From NCBI GenBank assembly GCA_033439255.1, contig CM065878.1:4402001-4466000 (forward strand): DNA of 64,000 bases. Direction: 5' to 3'. This stretch comes from Hericium rajendrae. Its lineage: Eukaryota; Basidiomycota; Agaricomycetes; Russulales; Hericiaceae. This document shows positions 27,740 to 39,848 of this stretch, in pieces. Numbering within the stretch: position 1 is the first letter of the stretch; each line of letters starts with the position of its first letter. Under the pieces are notes generated by a model. That model did no database searches. It saw nothing but the letters and a program-made list of their open reading frames with translations, and was not told the DNA's origin. The position numbers and the translations under genes were made by a program.

Positions 27740-28043
27740 GCGTGCTGTAAATATGGACTGTCATCCCTATCATCGGCCTGGCCTGCTATACTATACAATA
27801 CTTCTCGATACCCCTCTCACTCACTAACATCTCAAACAATGCTGCAATAACCCTTATATCTGAATTATATCATTTTCCACTCATTACGGTCATCAAGCTC
27901 TGCCCATCTGCGAGTCAGATTCTCCAAGGAGCCACATAAATGGAGTCAATCCGACAGATGAACAGTGCAAACCCACAGGCAGATCGGTGAATAAATGTGA
28001 TATATTCTACGACACGCTGAAAGCAATTGCCCACTACTGTAAC

Positions 28044-29619
28044 CTAGGCTTCTATCGAAGCGTACTTCGGCTTGCTCTTCAGCTCCGCATACGGATCCGG
28101 CCTCGGCATATGGCCATAACGCGGCTCTGGCATTTCTAAAGCGCACGCGTCAGACCCCGAAGAAAACAACATGGACGTGAGCACGTACTGATGACCTCGT
28201 TCCAGATCCTACTGGACTCCTCGTCCCAGACCGAGCGCCACATATGCGCTCCGCCGGCGTCGGTGCGCAGGCCGTACTCCTCTATGAACTTGCGCACGTC
28301 GAAGTCGCGGCGCTCGAGGCCGGTGGGGACGTGGATGCGCTCGGTCGGCGAGGACTGCGGGAGCAGCAGGAGGACGTAGCGGTGGTAGGGCGTGCCACGG
28401 GCCGGGTGGGGCGGGATGTAGGGCGTGTGCGTCGTGGCGAGGGGAAGAGGAAGGGTGGACGAGGGCGACAGGGTAACGTTCGGCCTTTCGGAGGTTGCGT
28501 GAGCTGGTTGGAATGAGAAGAGGGAGAAGACACGTACTGCAGCCAGTGAAGGTAGGTGCTGAAGGTCGCATTTTCTTCATCCGGTACATCTGCAGCGCAT
28601 GCATCAAGACAAGACTGAATAGCGGACATGATCATGTCAGTGACGCACCAGGGTCGACCATTAGCAGCGTGTAAAGCCTCGGGTCCGTGTGGAACACAGT
28701 TGTGTACAACCTCGGCGGTTTCTTCGTCTGAAAGTGGCATGTCATGAGATGTGGGGAACCTCCAAGGACATAAAAATAACGTACCTGCTCATTCAGCAAA
28801 TAGATACCTGGCTCAACAGGCATGTAACGCCGCTTGACACGGGTACGCAAGTATACGCTCTGGGGCGGAGGCTCCGGGAAGTTAATGCGGAGGTCAAAGG
28901 AGGGACGCAAGTCGGGCAATACGTCAGGGACGACATTCATCTGGTGAATGCGCTCCATCTGCAATGGGTAACCCCACGTGAGATAGGGCAGAAAGCAGGC
29001 GAGTGAATATAACGCACCAGGAGGTCCAGAGCACCGTCCTGTCTCCAGCGCTGCTCGACCAAATGCCTGTAGACCGGCTTGCTCAAGTCCGCTACGCAAA
29101 CATGTAAACGTCAGTTCTGCTCCGAAGGATAAAATGCCCGTACATACCCAGGCCGTTAGCAGCCTTCCACCTCACATCCGGCAAGTTGACCTCAGCCATG
29201 ACATCGAGGATGTCCAAGCGCTTCCTCTCCTTCTCAGCTTCCTCGCCGGCCAACTCGCCGTTCGCCAGCTTCGCGCGCACTTCCTCAGCCTCCTTCTTCA
29301 CAGCCTGCGAGTCCGCCTCGATGACACGCAACGCCTCGTCGTACGCGGAGAGAACGCCGGGCGCGAGCGGACGACACCATTCGCGTGGCCGCTCAGCAGT
29401 GATGAAGGGCCGACGAGTGGGATACCTCTTGCGCCCGCGGGTCTTCACCGGCGCTTCTTCGGTAGCATCAGCGGCCGCGGCCGGTTTGGTGTCAACCTTG
29501 GGTGCGGGTGCGCTGGGAGGCGGCGGAGACGGTGGTGACGATGCAGTAGCCGGCGGGATGGTCACGTTCGTCCTTATGAGAGGACGCGACGCGACGCGAA
29601 ACCTGCGAAGCGCCAGCAT
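28044..29619 (-). CDS. Mitochondrial large-subunit ribosomal protein mL38 (PEBP fold)
   Basis: Seven exons (29619-29148, 29091-29018, 28958-28785, 28727-28649, 28589-28538, 28484-28189, 28135-28044) sum to 1239 nt, 412 residues. The N-terminus MLALRRFRVASRPLIRTNV is a typical mitochondrial presequence, then a basic region RGRKRYPTRRPF and a helical stretch. The C-terminal half is a phosphatidylethanolamine-binding-protein fold: PRLYTLLMVDPD, STYLHWLQ, YIPPHPARGTPYHRYVLLL, ending WNEVIKMPEPRYGHMPRPDP. This layout is that of yeast MRPL35/human MRPL38. All joins are in phase. Confidence 0.9.
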
Positions 29620-31617
29620 TATTGTCGGGAGATCGACGACGCTGTCGTCGATGGAAAGAGGAGATGCTCGTCACTGTCGTCGACGGTGAGGAAGCTCAGG
29701 CCGCCTCGCCGAAGTCGCGTCGGCGAGAAAATTCTGGTCATGTGATGTATCCCAATTTGGAAGTCCGCGGCAGTCCATGAGATTGGTCTCTACTCGCCTG
29801 CTCTCCTCTTTCTTTCTCTCTACCACACGACAGTCTGAAGGCCGCGACACTCTCCCCACACAGATGTTGCCCTTTGGGTGCACATCTTTTTCGTGAGCTA
29901 CAATGCTTCGTCCTCTATCCGCTCCAGCAGAGCGTAGTTCTTAGGGGCCACGCGACGCACCAGAAATACGCTGCCCGTGTTATGTTTGTGGCAGACCGCG
30001 AGGTAGGTCACAATCAACCAATAGCTACCCATGGTGCTGCGGAATGCAGTGCAAGGTATGCTTGGGACAGGGAACGGCTTGCAATGCGTCGCGAGGACCG
30101 AGCGCTGGGCTTATCTGCAGAGCTCCTGACTGGTCGCCATGCTATCGCACGGACGATTGGTCGACACTTGCTACCGGTGGGGGAATGTGATCCGTCCGTG
30201 CCTTGTTCAGTCATGGCCTCGGTCACAATGTTCGCCGAAACTGGCGAGTGGTCCCTGGCATGAGAGAGTTGTGGCTCTGGCGCGCAGAGCCACGCTCCGT
30301 CTTGCGCTCGGGATGACATGTCAGTGTCGTTTACATTATGGCGCGTTATGTTGTCGTTGAACTGGGCGATGGATCGTTCTGACTACCGGTATTCAAACCG
30401 ACCTTTCTGTCCATCGTATGAGGCAACTGGCCGACTTTGTCGCGAGCTCCATCGCCAGCGTCTTCGCTACACTTCGCGGCTCGCGCTGCTGCCTGATCTG
30501 ATTAGTCTCGGACCGCCGCTGGTACCGCGCGACTTAGATGCAGACTTGCTCCAGACTGTCGTGTCTTAATTTTTGGAACCCTTGCTCCTCGAGAGCACAC
30601 CAACCTCTCGCGATAGCCCAAAGACCGCGAAGCTCACTCCACACCGGACGCCTGCCGTCCCTCGTCGTGAGCGGGCAAGGTCTGAGCAACCCCCTTGATC
30701 AGCTCTCGCAGAGCTCATGTTCAAGGACTGCGCGACGCACCAGCAACCCCTTCTCCGCCGAACCCGAAGATCCGTCTGCAGTGTCGCTGATCAGGGCCTG
30801 CCAGCGTGAGGCGGCGGAGAGCGGGTTGAAACACGTCGCGGGGCGGGGCGCGTCTCTGTGTCTTCCAGCATACTGCGTTCTGTGTCTTCCGTTCGCGTAT
30901 GCTCATGCGACATCTCTCTGTCCCAGCTGCCCTGCTATCGTTGCCATGCGTCGCCTGACGCTTCCCAGCTTTTGCTATGTCCTGTTGACTGGCAGTGGGC
31001 TTGAAGTCACCGTCTTTGGACCACGATTGCTGCTGTTCGCCCTGTGGACATGCAGGCAAGATGAATGGTCCTGGACGGAGGATCGGCATACGAGGGGGGC
31101 ATTTCCAGCTGGATCAGAGCTTTTGTCGCACTGCGCGCCCTTGAGTTTACTTCGCGATTCACGACCGGCTTGCTCTTGACCAGCTTTGGGCAAAGAGCAC
31201 AGCAGTCGTTGAAACTCGACTCAGGCTACTCTTGGGCTATCGTTCCCACAATTTTTTGCTCATGTGCTCCTGCGAGCATTGTATGATTGTTGATTGGCTG
31301 CGCAGTGAGCGTTTTTCCCTTTTGGAATACCTGTCGACAGAGGCGTCGCTTTGCCCTATCTCATGCTCAGGAGCCACAAAAAAATGAGGAAGTCGATTAA
31401 TCGGTGTTTAGATTGTGTTTACACGAAGGTAATCGACTCGATCCCCCCCTTCCCCCCGCGTGTGGCACCCACCCCGACAGTTTCTTTGACCGCCAGCCAT
31501 CATTCGCTCGCCGCGCTCGATCAGTCTCACTGACGACATGGGACCGCTGGCGGGAATGACGTGCCGCCCGGCTTCCCGCCGCGGTTGGTCAGCGTTGTCT
31601 CGGATCCCCTGCCATGG

Positions 31618-31685
31618 CGGGGAGGATATAAGAGTTGCGCGAATCAATGTTTTTGCCCTTCAGACTTTTCTTTGTCCTTCCAGGT
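31618..31685 (+). promoter_or_regulatory. TATA-like box with pyrimidine-rich start region
   Basis: The sequence gaggatataagag at 31621-31633 is followed about 30-50 bases later by a CT-rich tract (cttcagacttttctttgtc). This is the shape of a strong fungal core promoter, but no gene follows. It could belong to a non-coding transcript or a lost element. Confidence 0.3.
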
Positions 31686-31774
31686 TCGTCCCCTTTCGTT
31701 GAAGCCGAGCGCTGGATGTCCGCTAACTATTGAAGTTTTCAGGGACATGCCGGAATCTTTCCACAGCTTGAGGA

Positions 31775-32345
31775 TCATTAACGCTCGATGTCCTCTTACC
31801 ATGCATCGCCCGTGTAGGTCCCGGTCATACTACGCTCGTCGCGCGGGTCAGTCTTGCGGCCCATGCACAGCGGCGATTCCTTTCGGCGACGCATCGTTCC
31901 TGTCCAGCTTATCATCTACGTCTTGGCCGCAGAACAAGGCACCCCGCCGCGCGGGGCACGAGGTACATCGACGCTCGATTTCCCTCAGCGACGCATTCGC
32001 TTTTGTAGGCCGCGCCCCTGCACTACATCCGCCGCGCGGGTCAGTCTCGCAGACAGTTACGAGGATCGATGCTCGATACCTTCTAGGCGACGCTTCGCCC
32101 CGTCGAGGCCAGCTGGTAGCCATTATCTACATTTTGACCGCAGACCAAGGCTGCCGCGCGCTGGGTCAATATAGGTTATCGACGCTCGATGTCCTTTGCG
32201 ACGATAATCGTTAGTAGGCAACGCCCCTGGTCATGTAAATTCGCCGTTCAACGTTTCATTGTTCCATGTCCTCACCATTTCCATAGAGTATTAATTTGAA
32301 TCGACGCTCGATATCCTCCAGGCGACGCATCGCCTATGGTCCCTC
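31775..32345 (+). repeat. Degenerate tandem repeat marked by cgacgctcgat
   Basis: The core cgacgctcgat (or one base off) plus a following gcgacgcatcgcc-like block recurs at about 31780, 31971, 32062, 32170 and 32299, at intervals of roughly 90-190 bases. A second mark, cgcgcgggtcagtct, occurs near 31848 and 32036 and weakly elsewhere. Units are diverged and uneven. Confidence 0.6.
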
Positions 32346-33358
32346 GACATTATCCCTTATAGGGTGGATTTACTTCCGGTCTGTGGCGAGGTTTTTAAAA
32401 TGTACTAGGTTGTGTAAATTCAGACTTGCTTCGAACATATCAGTTTGCTATGTTTCACCGTTTCTGTCCGGAGACACGACAGCCCGAAAAATCATCGAAA
32501 CCTTCGCACTACTCGGAATCTCCTCGTTCAAAAGCTGAAAGAATAAGTGCGGTCATCAGCGACATCAGACGAGTCATAAAATCGACGGCGACGGCAACAC
32601 AACAGAACGTGTCTTGGTCCTGCTACATCTAAAGACCTATGCCGGAAGGCCGCACAACTTTTCGCGACCCTTGGAGCGTATGAGGAAGAAGGGGCGGGCT
32701 GCGAACATGTTGCGGGTCCCGGGGCGCATATCTATCACCCAGTCTCCCGTCGCTCAACGATTTGCTACCGTGCCCACGCATATGTGCACGGGAAACGCGA
32801 TGGCTCGAATCGAATACAATCCCCACAATACGTGCGGTCACTGGGGCGGTGAGACGGTCGACATATACGTTCTGGACGGAGGACAGACAGATAGGCAAGC
32901 TTCCCGTTCGGTGAAGGCTTTAAGCAGAATGCACGTCCTTGATTCACTTCGCGGTTCTCGCTTTTGTCCGGGGTTTTCCAATGATTGATAATTTGTATTT
33001 GAGTTTAGACGAATACTCAACCATCGTGCCTCAGGATCATTTCATCTGACCTTTTGCGGGACGGTCGGCGTGAAATTCGACTCGAACTGCTCTCAGGCCG
33101 TCGTGCCTATATTTTTTCCTCTATATCACTCTTCGCGAGTAACTTGATCTTTTTCAGGTTTTCGAGGGTTTCCAATTGTTGACAGAAATTATATAGGCAT
33201 TGCATGTGGTGCAAACGGTATCTTACAATGCTTTAATGGTATTACAAATGTCATAGCATGGGTCAGTAAAAGTGTGCGGACGGATAAAGAATGATTCCAT
33301 ATAAACCAGCAAAATAGCGTGATCCGATTGGAGATCACCACCAAACTGATGCACCAGC

Positions 33359-35122
33359 TCACGCCTCATCCATCTCCCAGTCCTCATCCTCCAGCACTGC
33401 ATCCAGTTTCACCTCCCGCACCGCCCACTCCTCCTCCGCCCCTTCCCCCTCTCGCTCCTCCTGCTGCTCCACACCACCTTCCAAGAAATCCAAACACCCA
33501 ACCGTACACCCTCGCCACAACAACGGCACCAAACACCCCACATCCACGCCCGCAACACAGCTCGCCCACGCCAACCGCTCCTCCGCATGCTGCACATACA
33601 CCGGCCCCGTGCGCGCCCACCCTTCCCCGCCGTCGCCATGTGGACATCGCCCGACGCCGCCCTCACCACCTTCCTCCGCATCCGCCCGGCGTATGCCCGA
33701 ACGGCACGAGCGTAACGCCCGACGCCCAGCTCGCGGTGGACTCGGCGCGCTGCAGCGTGCGGATCGTCGGGTTCAGGTCCGGCGCGGCGACGCACCCCGG
33801 CACCGCGCGCGCGAGCGCGGCGCGAGCGGGCGCGGGACCGCGTCGGCGGGCAGTGGGAGGATGAAGTGCGCCTGGAGGTTGGTCTGTGGCGGCGCGAGCG
33901 GGTGCGCGGGGTCGGGCGGCGCGGGGGAGAGGAGGGTGCGGAGGGCGAGCTCGGTTAGTGGGGGCACGCGGCCGAAGTGGCGGGTCGGCGGGGTGACGGT
34001 TGGCGGAGGGGGGATTATGGAGGGGACAGTCTGTGTGGTTGCGGACGTGGTCTGGGTGGTTGCGGGCGAGGCGGTCTGGGTGGTTGGGGCGGGCGGTTCG
34101 GGGGGTGTGAGGAAGGGGTTGGGGGTTACGTAGCATTCTTTGAGGCGCATGGTTGTCATTTCTGCCGGGAGGTATTGAAGCTTGTTCAGCGCGACGTTAA
34201 GGCTGCGAAGCCCTCGCAGCTCTGCGATCTGCGGTGGGATATGCGTAAGAGCGTTATTGCCTGCGAGCATTGGACAATATAATTAATATATTAATTCTGT
34301 ATGTATGATGGCAGCTTTGACTCACGGAGGACAAGCACGACTAGATTGCGAAGCTGGAAGAGCTCTAGAGGAAGCGTCCGGATCTCATTCGGCCCGAGGT
34401 ATAGTTCAATGCCAGAATGGGGCCTCTCTGCTGATTTCGAGCGAAACGAGTATGCTGAGGACAGAACAGCGGCTGGCGCTGTCTGGCTGCGCGAAAAGGT
34501 GCGGGCAGCTGGAATCTGGATAGGGACAGGCACCTCCTTCAAGGGAGGGAGCACCACCACGTTCGCGAGATCGCATATTTCCGCAGGAATATACGTAAGA
34601 CCCTTGTTTCTGCAAGAGCAGAAATCAGCCAATGTGCAGACAAGAATTGCAATGAAATATACGTACGACAGGTCGATCTTCAGCGTCGCACTGTCCACCG
34701 CATCCGTGATTGTCTTCTGCCAGAGCATCGCCTGCCGGTCCTCCTTCGTCTCAAATACGTACTCCGCCTCGTCGAACATGCGCTTCAGATTGCGCTGCGT
34801 CGGTGTTGGGCTGGGGGCGCTTGCGCGGGCTGCGGAAGTCGGTCGACGGCGGCGTGTTCGGCGGCGTGCTGTATGGGGAAGCATGCTTCATCTCGTAGCG
34901 CGGCGGAGGGCGCGTCGCTCGCGCTGTCCCCGCGTATGGGTGCACCACCGCGCCCGAGGGCGAGCCGGAATACGGCGGGTCATCGAGCGAGATAGGTTCG
35001 AGACTGGGAGAGGAGGGCGGCGAGGAGTCGTGAAAGTCAAAGGGATCTGGTGATGATGCGGGGGAGGAGGAAGGCGACATGTAGGCACGCTGGTCAGCGC
35101 TTGTGAATTGTCTCATCGTCAT
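33359..35122 (-). CDS. Leucine-rich-repeat protein of unknown function
   Basis: Begins at ATG 35122 (MTMRQFTSADQ) with a disordered S/P-rich N-terminus, then NLKRMFDEAEYVFETKEDR. LRRs follow: KGLTYIPAEICDLANVVVL, YLGPNEIRTLPLELFQLRNL, NALTHIPPQIAELRGLRSL, NKLQYLPAEMTTM. Introns are 34666-34610 and 34325-34261. The C-terminal region ends VYVQHAEERLAWAS, PLLWRGCTVGCLDFLEGG, EDWEMDEA with stop at 33359-33361; a cysteine-bearing WRGC module like this closes homologous basidiomycete LRR proteins. The frame slips near 34815 and again between about 33780 and 33600, in GC-rich runs, so the middle of the C-terminal half is uncertain. LRR proteins of this kind are usually cytosolic scaffolds. Confidence 0.75.
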
Positions 35123-35454
35123 CGTGTGCTACTAGAAGTCGCGTTGGTGATAGTTTTAGGCTACGATCAATATTCTTAACAATGGAACGGGTGTGGTATT
35201 CAGTGATAAGTACTAACCAAACTTACAAAGGGCGATAGAGAGTGGTTGAAGGAGGAGGGAGAAAGAGAGGGCGTAAAGCCGCACGCGAGCTCTAAATACG
35301 CGCCCATGGGGCGGTAAACAAAGTCACGACGCGTCTGTCATGTGAGAAACGCGTGCGCGTGTATTTGTTGACGCTTGTGGACGCGTCATTGGGGACTGGA
35401 CTTTGCGCTGACAAGTGGTCCTCATCGTCCCCGATAGCGGTCATCGTATCTTCA

Positions 35455-35700
35455 TAAGGCAGGCGAAATACAAAAGCGACCATCATCACATGATCCGTGA
35501 CACAGTGTGACCCCTCCTACAACGCTGTCGCTGAACTGACATTGTATTTCTTATGCTTATTCTAAGAACATCAAAAATTTTATAAAATCCTTTAAATTGA
35601 TGGTCGCAAGATCTGTGAATGACAGAATACCAGCTGCACTACAAATCGCAAACAGCTTTGCTCACGTGATGATGGTCGCTTTTGTATTTCGCCTGCCTTA
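35455..35700. repeat. Perfect 35-base inverted repeat with about 176-base spacer
   Basis: The left arm 35455-35489 (taaggcaggcgaaataca...) is the exact reverse complement of the right arm 35666-35700. One mismatch follows, then three more matching bases. The spacer is AT-rich. It has the shape of a small foldback or MITE-like element. I could not make out a clear target-site duplication outside the arms. Confidence 0.75.
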
Positions 35701-38700
35701 CATACTCTCACTAGCTGAATTGATTATGCGCTTCCTGGGATCTGTACACCAAATCGACATTGTATACGTATGTACATGCTTCCAGCTAGTGAGCATTCTA
35801 CAGCTCATCATCTGACCCTCATCAGTTGCCTAAGACAAGCCCTACGTCATCAAAGCATAACTCGGCAGACTGTGGTCCCCACCACACCATGCTGAACAAT
35901 TGGATGTCACTGCATTTCCAGGCATTCAGCTTAGTTAAGGCCGTACATTAATCATCTTCTAACCAGATTTCCCTTCAGTCCAGCCCTTTCGGATCGTCAC
36001 TTGGTTTTGCATAAACCACTCCAGGCTTGCTCCAAGTCCGCCTCAGACCTATTGTATAGGCAGGATCGAAAGCCCACGCACACTCCCAACATGAAATGCA
36101 TTCTTCAAATTTCCTCCTTCCCATTTGCTGATCGCGCGTAACCCGAGCAGCCCACCTCCAACCATCCAATCCCCGCCCGCCCGCACAGACCAACTCGGTC
36201 TCCCCACCCCGCCCTCCCGCCGCCAAAATCAAACCCCCGCCGATCGCAAAAACTGCCGCCCACAACCCCGGCGCACCAGGGCAAGTACCTGGCGGGCCCA
36301 ACACTACACCCATCCCGATCGGCGCGCAGCCAATCGCGCTCGCGTCATAAATATGCCTCCGCGACGCATCGATCGGTCGCCAGCGCCGCGCCACGGAGGC
36401 ATTTTTACTCGTGTGCCATCTTCCTCGTTTTCCTTTGATCCGTGTGTATTTCGTCTGGCATTAATTACGCACGGACCGCCTCCTGGCTCCTGCTGCTGGC
36501 TCGGCGTCATCGGTGTGCGCAGGTTCAGCCGGCGAGCGACGCTGCGGTGTTTTCGCTGCTGGTTGGGACGAGGCATGGAGCGTGGAGTCTATGTAGGCTG
36601 TATTTTCCCGGTTGTTCTGGTGTGCTGGATGCCGTAGCAGCATGTGCATGCATTGCTGCCGGAGTACAACGCTTCCCGACCGGTGTTGTTTGAGGCTGTC
36701 CGACGACGTCTGCCAGCGTCCGCCTGGATTTGATGTGGCTTACTCTCCGTAGCTGACCTCATACAGAAGACAATCATTCTGTGTATTGAGGGTGTGGCTT
36801 CGTAATTTCATCGGTCGAACATTGATTGCGCCCGACGTAAACCTACATCCACGTTTGATCCATTTACACACAAAAAACGGAATCAAATTGTTTGCGCATT
36901 CAATATTCAGTCCTAGGACCTGTACGTGGAACATCGTCACTTCGCATGCGTCATGTCCACGTACATCATTGATCTCTTTTCTCTCCGTTCGCTGCTCCGG
37001 TCCAATTGCGAGTCGCGACTCCATTACGATCGAAAAACAAGCCCGCCTTGCTCGCGATCGTAAAATACCGACGGCCCACATGCACTCTCCGGACCATCGA
37101 CCTTCTCCGGACCATCGACCTCCCGACCACTACGGCGCAATGCAATGCATCCAGCAATAAAGCTCCGCTGCAAATACCATTCTCCAGGAACGGAGCAACG
37201 GACTCGGAGCAGCAATCGATTTCGGGCATTATGCAGATCCCATCGGCCAACCCCGCTATATCCGGCACTAGGCGCATCCCCACATCGGGCATGCCTCGGG
37301 CATGGCCCGACGTGCCTCCGGCTCATGGTGGCTGCATATGAAATGTTGGCGGCCAGCGCCGCGGCGCGGCCAATGGCGCGCGTGAGATTCCAGCGAGCGT
37401 CGCGAGCCTTGTGCGCGTGGGGAATCGGGATGGGCCCGGCCGTGGCGCGCTGAAACGCGGCGTACGTAGACGACTGTGGAGCTCGAGAATCGTCAGATGG
37501 AATATTCATTTCGATGGTCCAGACTTTCTGCATACTAGAACGTACGCCCAGTTTCATTTCAGCATCACGCCAGCGCGGCCATTTCATTTGTGAGTGTTAG
37601 CATACCGGTCTGCCGCCCATTGAACCTAGACTGGTCTCGCTGCGTTGCCGATGTCAGTAATGGATCCGGAGCTGAAGAAGTGTTTCAGCCTACGAAACTA
37701 CGAACCCGAGCTTGCAGCAACGCTACCGTGAATCTGTGACGCTATCGCCAACCACATCCCACCCGCGGATGCCTCCCTGTCAATGACAGTGCATCATCCG
37801 CTCACTGCATGACATACCACAACACTGGTAATATGGTAAGTCCCTCCTCGTGTACAACTCCCGCCACATCTCGCGCAGGGAACATCCCCCAAGAAAGGAA
37901 TCGCGCCAGCAGCACCACGATGTCCAGGCGTGCCAGCGCATACCCCCCGATTCGCATTGCTCAGTGCGCACGCTGCGCGGACGAACCATTTACGCCAGAG
38001 CAAACGCCGCCAGGTGATATAAGGAGGTTGTACAATGTAATGCGGTGCGTGTACACCATATCTCACGAGCGCAGGCTAGAAGAACCACTTGGCCGTAACC
38101 CATTCATCCACTCGCTCCGGGGCTCGCGGCATCCGCGGGCGTAGTGGCAGCGTCGCGTCCCATTGGCGCATGCAAGGCTGAGGCTCTTTCTTCGGCCTGA
38201 TACGCAGATCACTTCTTGGTGGCTTTAGAGATTAGAGTTTGCCCATCACACTGGCGGCGGGGGCAGTTGGAAGCGCGCTCTTGAATGCTATCACTTACAT
38301 GTATACAGAGCGCGAGTATCCGCTGGAACGGCGCGAAGCTGGAATACCTCGGACGCAGAGCACTGAGCAGCAGCGCGAGCGGGCGGGCGCAGACAGCGGA
38401 GATGCCACGGGAAATCCACGGATCAGCAACGGGAATGCTCGTGAGTGCTGTACCTCCATATGTCCAGGTCCACGACGCCAACCCTGTCGCCCCGGGCATA
38501 CGCATCATATCTGCCAGCTTGCGACCCTGCATGATGCCAGCAGCACAAGCGCGCAGCGTCGCTGATGGCGACCGGGTGCAGTCACGCTGCCCCAGCGAAG
38601 GGAGACGCGGTGGGAAGCGCAGGTGGGAACGGAGCACATGCTCGGCGCGGACGGGCGTCGGAAGGGGATAGCGCCGCTGTCGGACGGAACCTTATTTTGG

Positions 38701-39820
38701 CTGCTGCTGGGAGCTGTATTCCCGGCTGGGCGCGTCGAGGATCGTGAGCCTGAACATTGAGCTGAAGAAGACCGAGGATCGTCCGTCCGTGGCGTGGATG
38801 GCTGGCGAGAACGGATACATTCGACGGGTGCAGGCGATCCTGCGGCTTGCGCGAAGCAGATCCTCCATGCTGGTCGTATATTGAGGCTACGCTTCGACGC
38901 ACCCGACACAGCTGTCGCGCCGATCCGAAGTCGGGAGTCGGGAGGCTGCGTCGGCGATCCTGCTTCCGCGTCTGCGCGCCGTCAATCGAATGCGTATCTC
39001 GGTTGGCGCGGAAGCAAGCCGGTATCCGCACAGTTACATGCAGAAGACAAAGGAAGACAATGTCTCCGGAACGACTCCGATGCTCGCTCCGTCAGGCGGC
39101 GTCTCGACTTCTTCCTCTCGCAGGCGCAGGTGGAAATTGCGAGATAAATATGAACTTTGCATGAGGAAAGAATAAGTACTCGCGAATGCAGAGCCGGACA
39201 GGTCCATATTGTCACACGATCAAGAAGACTCACAACTTCCAACTCGCCGACAATGGAAGCTGAAAGGACGTCGACATCCTTACGCAGATATGACGAGTAA
39301 GAACACGCACCGTTCGAACACACTGGAACACTCACCTCATCGACACGCGCAATGACATCAGGTCACCCCAGCATCCAACTCGCAGACAAGCAGAGTCATT
39401 ACTCCCAGAGGACGCCGCACCGAAGCGCTGACCAGTCCACGTTCCAGAACTTCTGGCCAACCGTACTTCTCGACAACTTCTCGAAGCCGCAACTCAACAC
39501 ATGATCGATGAAGAAGGACAGCGAAGGACACACATTTAATTCAGGTCCTGGCGTCCGTGGCATCATGCATCATCTGATTGACCGCGCTGCGCTGGTCAAC
39601 GACGCCCCGACGCCGGGCCATCGCTACAACGCCCAGCACTGCCGACAAGGCCCTTCAAAATCCCGGAAAATCATCAGCGAAAATCATCAACACCAGCGCA
39701 GTCCACAAATTCACATGCCCGCACGCTGAATCCCAAATCCGAGAGCCAACATCGATGTCCACGCCCGCATGCAGCAACGACGATCCAGCAGCGTCCCCGC
39801 CGCGCGAAGCGAGTGTCAAG

Positions 39821-39848
39821 TTCTACGTTCTACGTTCTACGTTCTACG
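39821..39848 (+). repeat. Microsatellite (ttctacg)4
   Basis: Four perfect head-to-tail copies of a 7-base unit. Confidence 0.9.

Larger units (their letters stand above)
30440..33140 (+). repeat. Diverged dispersed repeat, two clear copies and one weak copy
   Basis: Copies lie at about 31070-31275 and 32870-33115, with a weaker match at about 30460-30600. Shared marks in order are ctggacggagga, a cctTGA-tt-acttcgcg-ttc block, then a aactcgactc / attcgactcg block followed by an atttttt-c-ctc end. Similarity is patchy, so these look old. Family unknown. Confidence 0.4.
29620..33358. other. Gene-free, repeat-bearing stretch
   Basis: About 3.7 kb without a gene that I can support; open frames of up to 213 codons occur (30538-31179) but show no domain, biased codon use or splice pattern. 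It contains diverged repeats (see separate entries) and a promoter-like spot at 31618-31680. The first 250 bases should hold the mL38 promoter. Confidence 0.5.

Noticed and set aside
30538-31179. Plus-strand open frame of 213 codons in the repeat-bearing stretch
   Set aside because: No domain, no splice signals, and the opposite strand is equally open; typical of GC-rich non-coding DNA.
29620-33358. LTR retrotransposon
   Set aside because: A TATA-like spot and repeats raised the idea, but there is no paired long terminal repeat, primer-binding site, or any gag/pol-like coding sequence.
35975-36394. Minus-strand open frame of 139 codons, glycine-rich
   Set aside because: It has a hydrophobic GLWAAVFAIGGGLILAAG segment, but no start context, splice sites or family support.
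37024-37587. Minus-strand open frame of 187 codons with segments such as PIPIPHAHKARDARWNL
   Set aside because: Slightly protein-like, but it overlaps a short direct repeat (ctccggaccatcgac, near 37086 and 37101) and matches no family that I know. It may be a relic; not listed as a gene.
38209-38637. Minus-strand open frame of 142 codons
   Set aside because: Several frames on both strands are open here; no motif or splice pattern supports coding.
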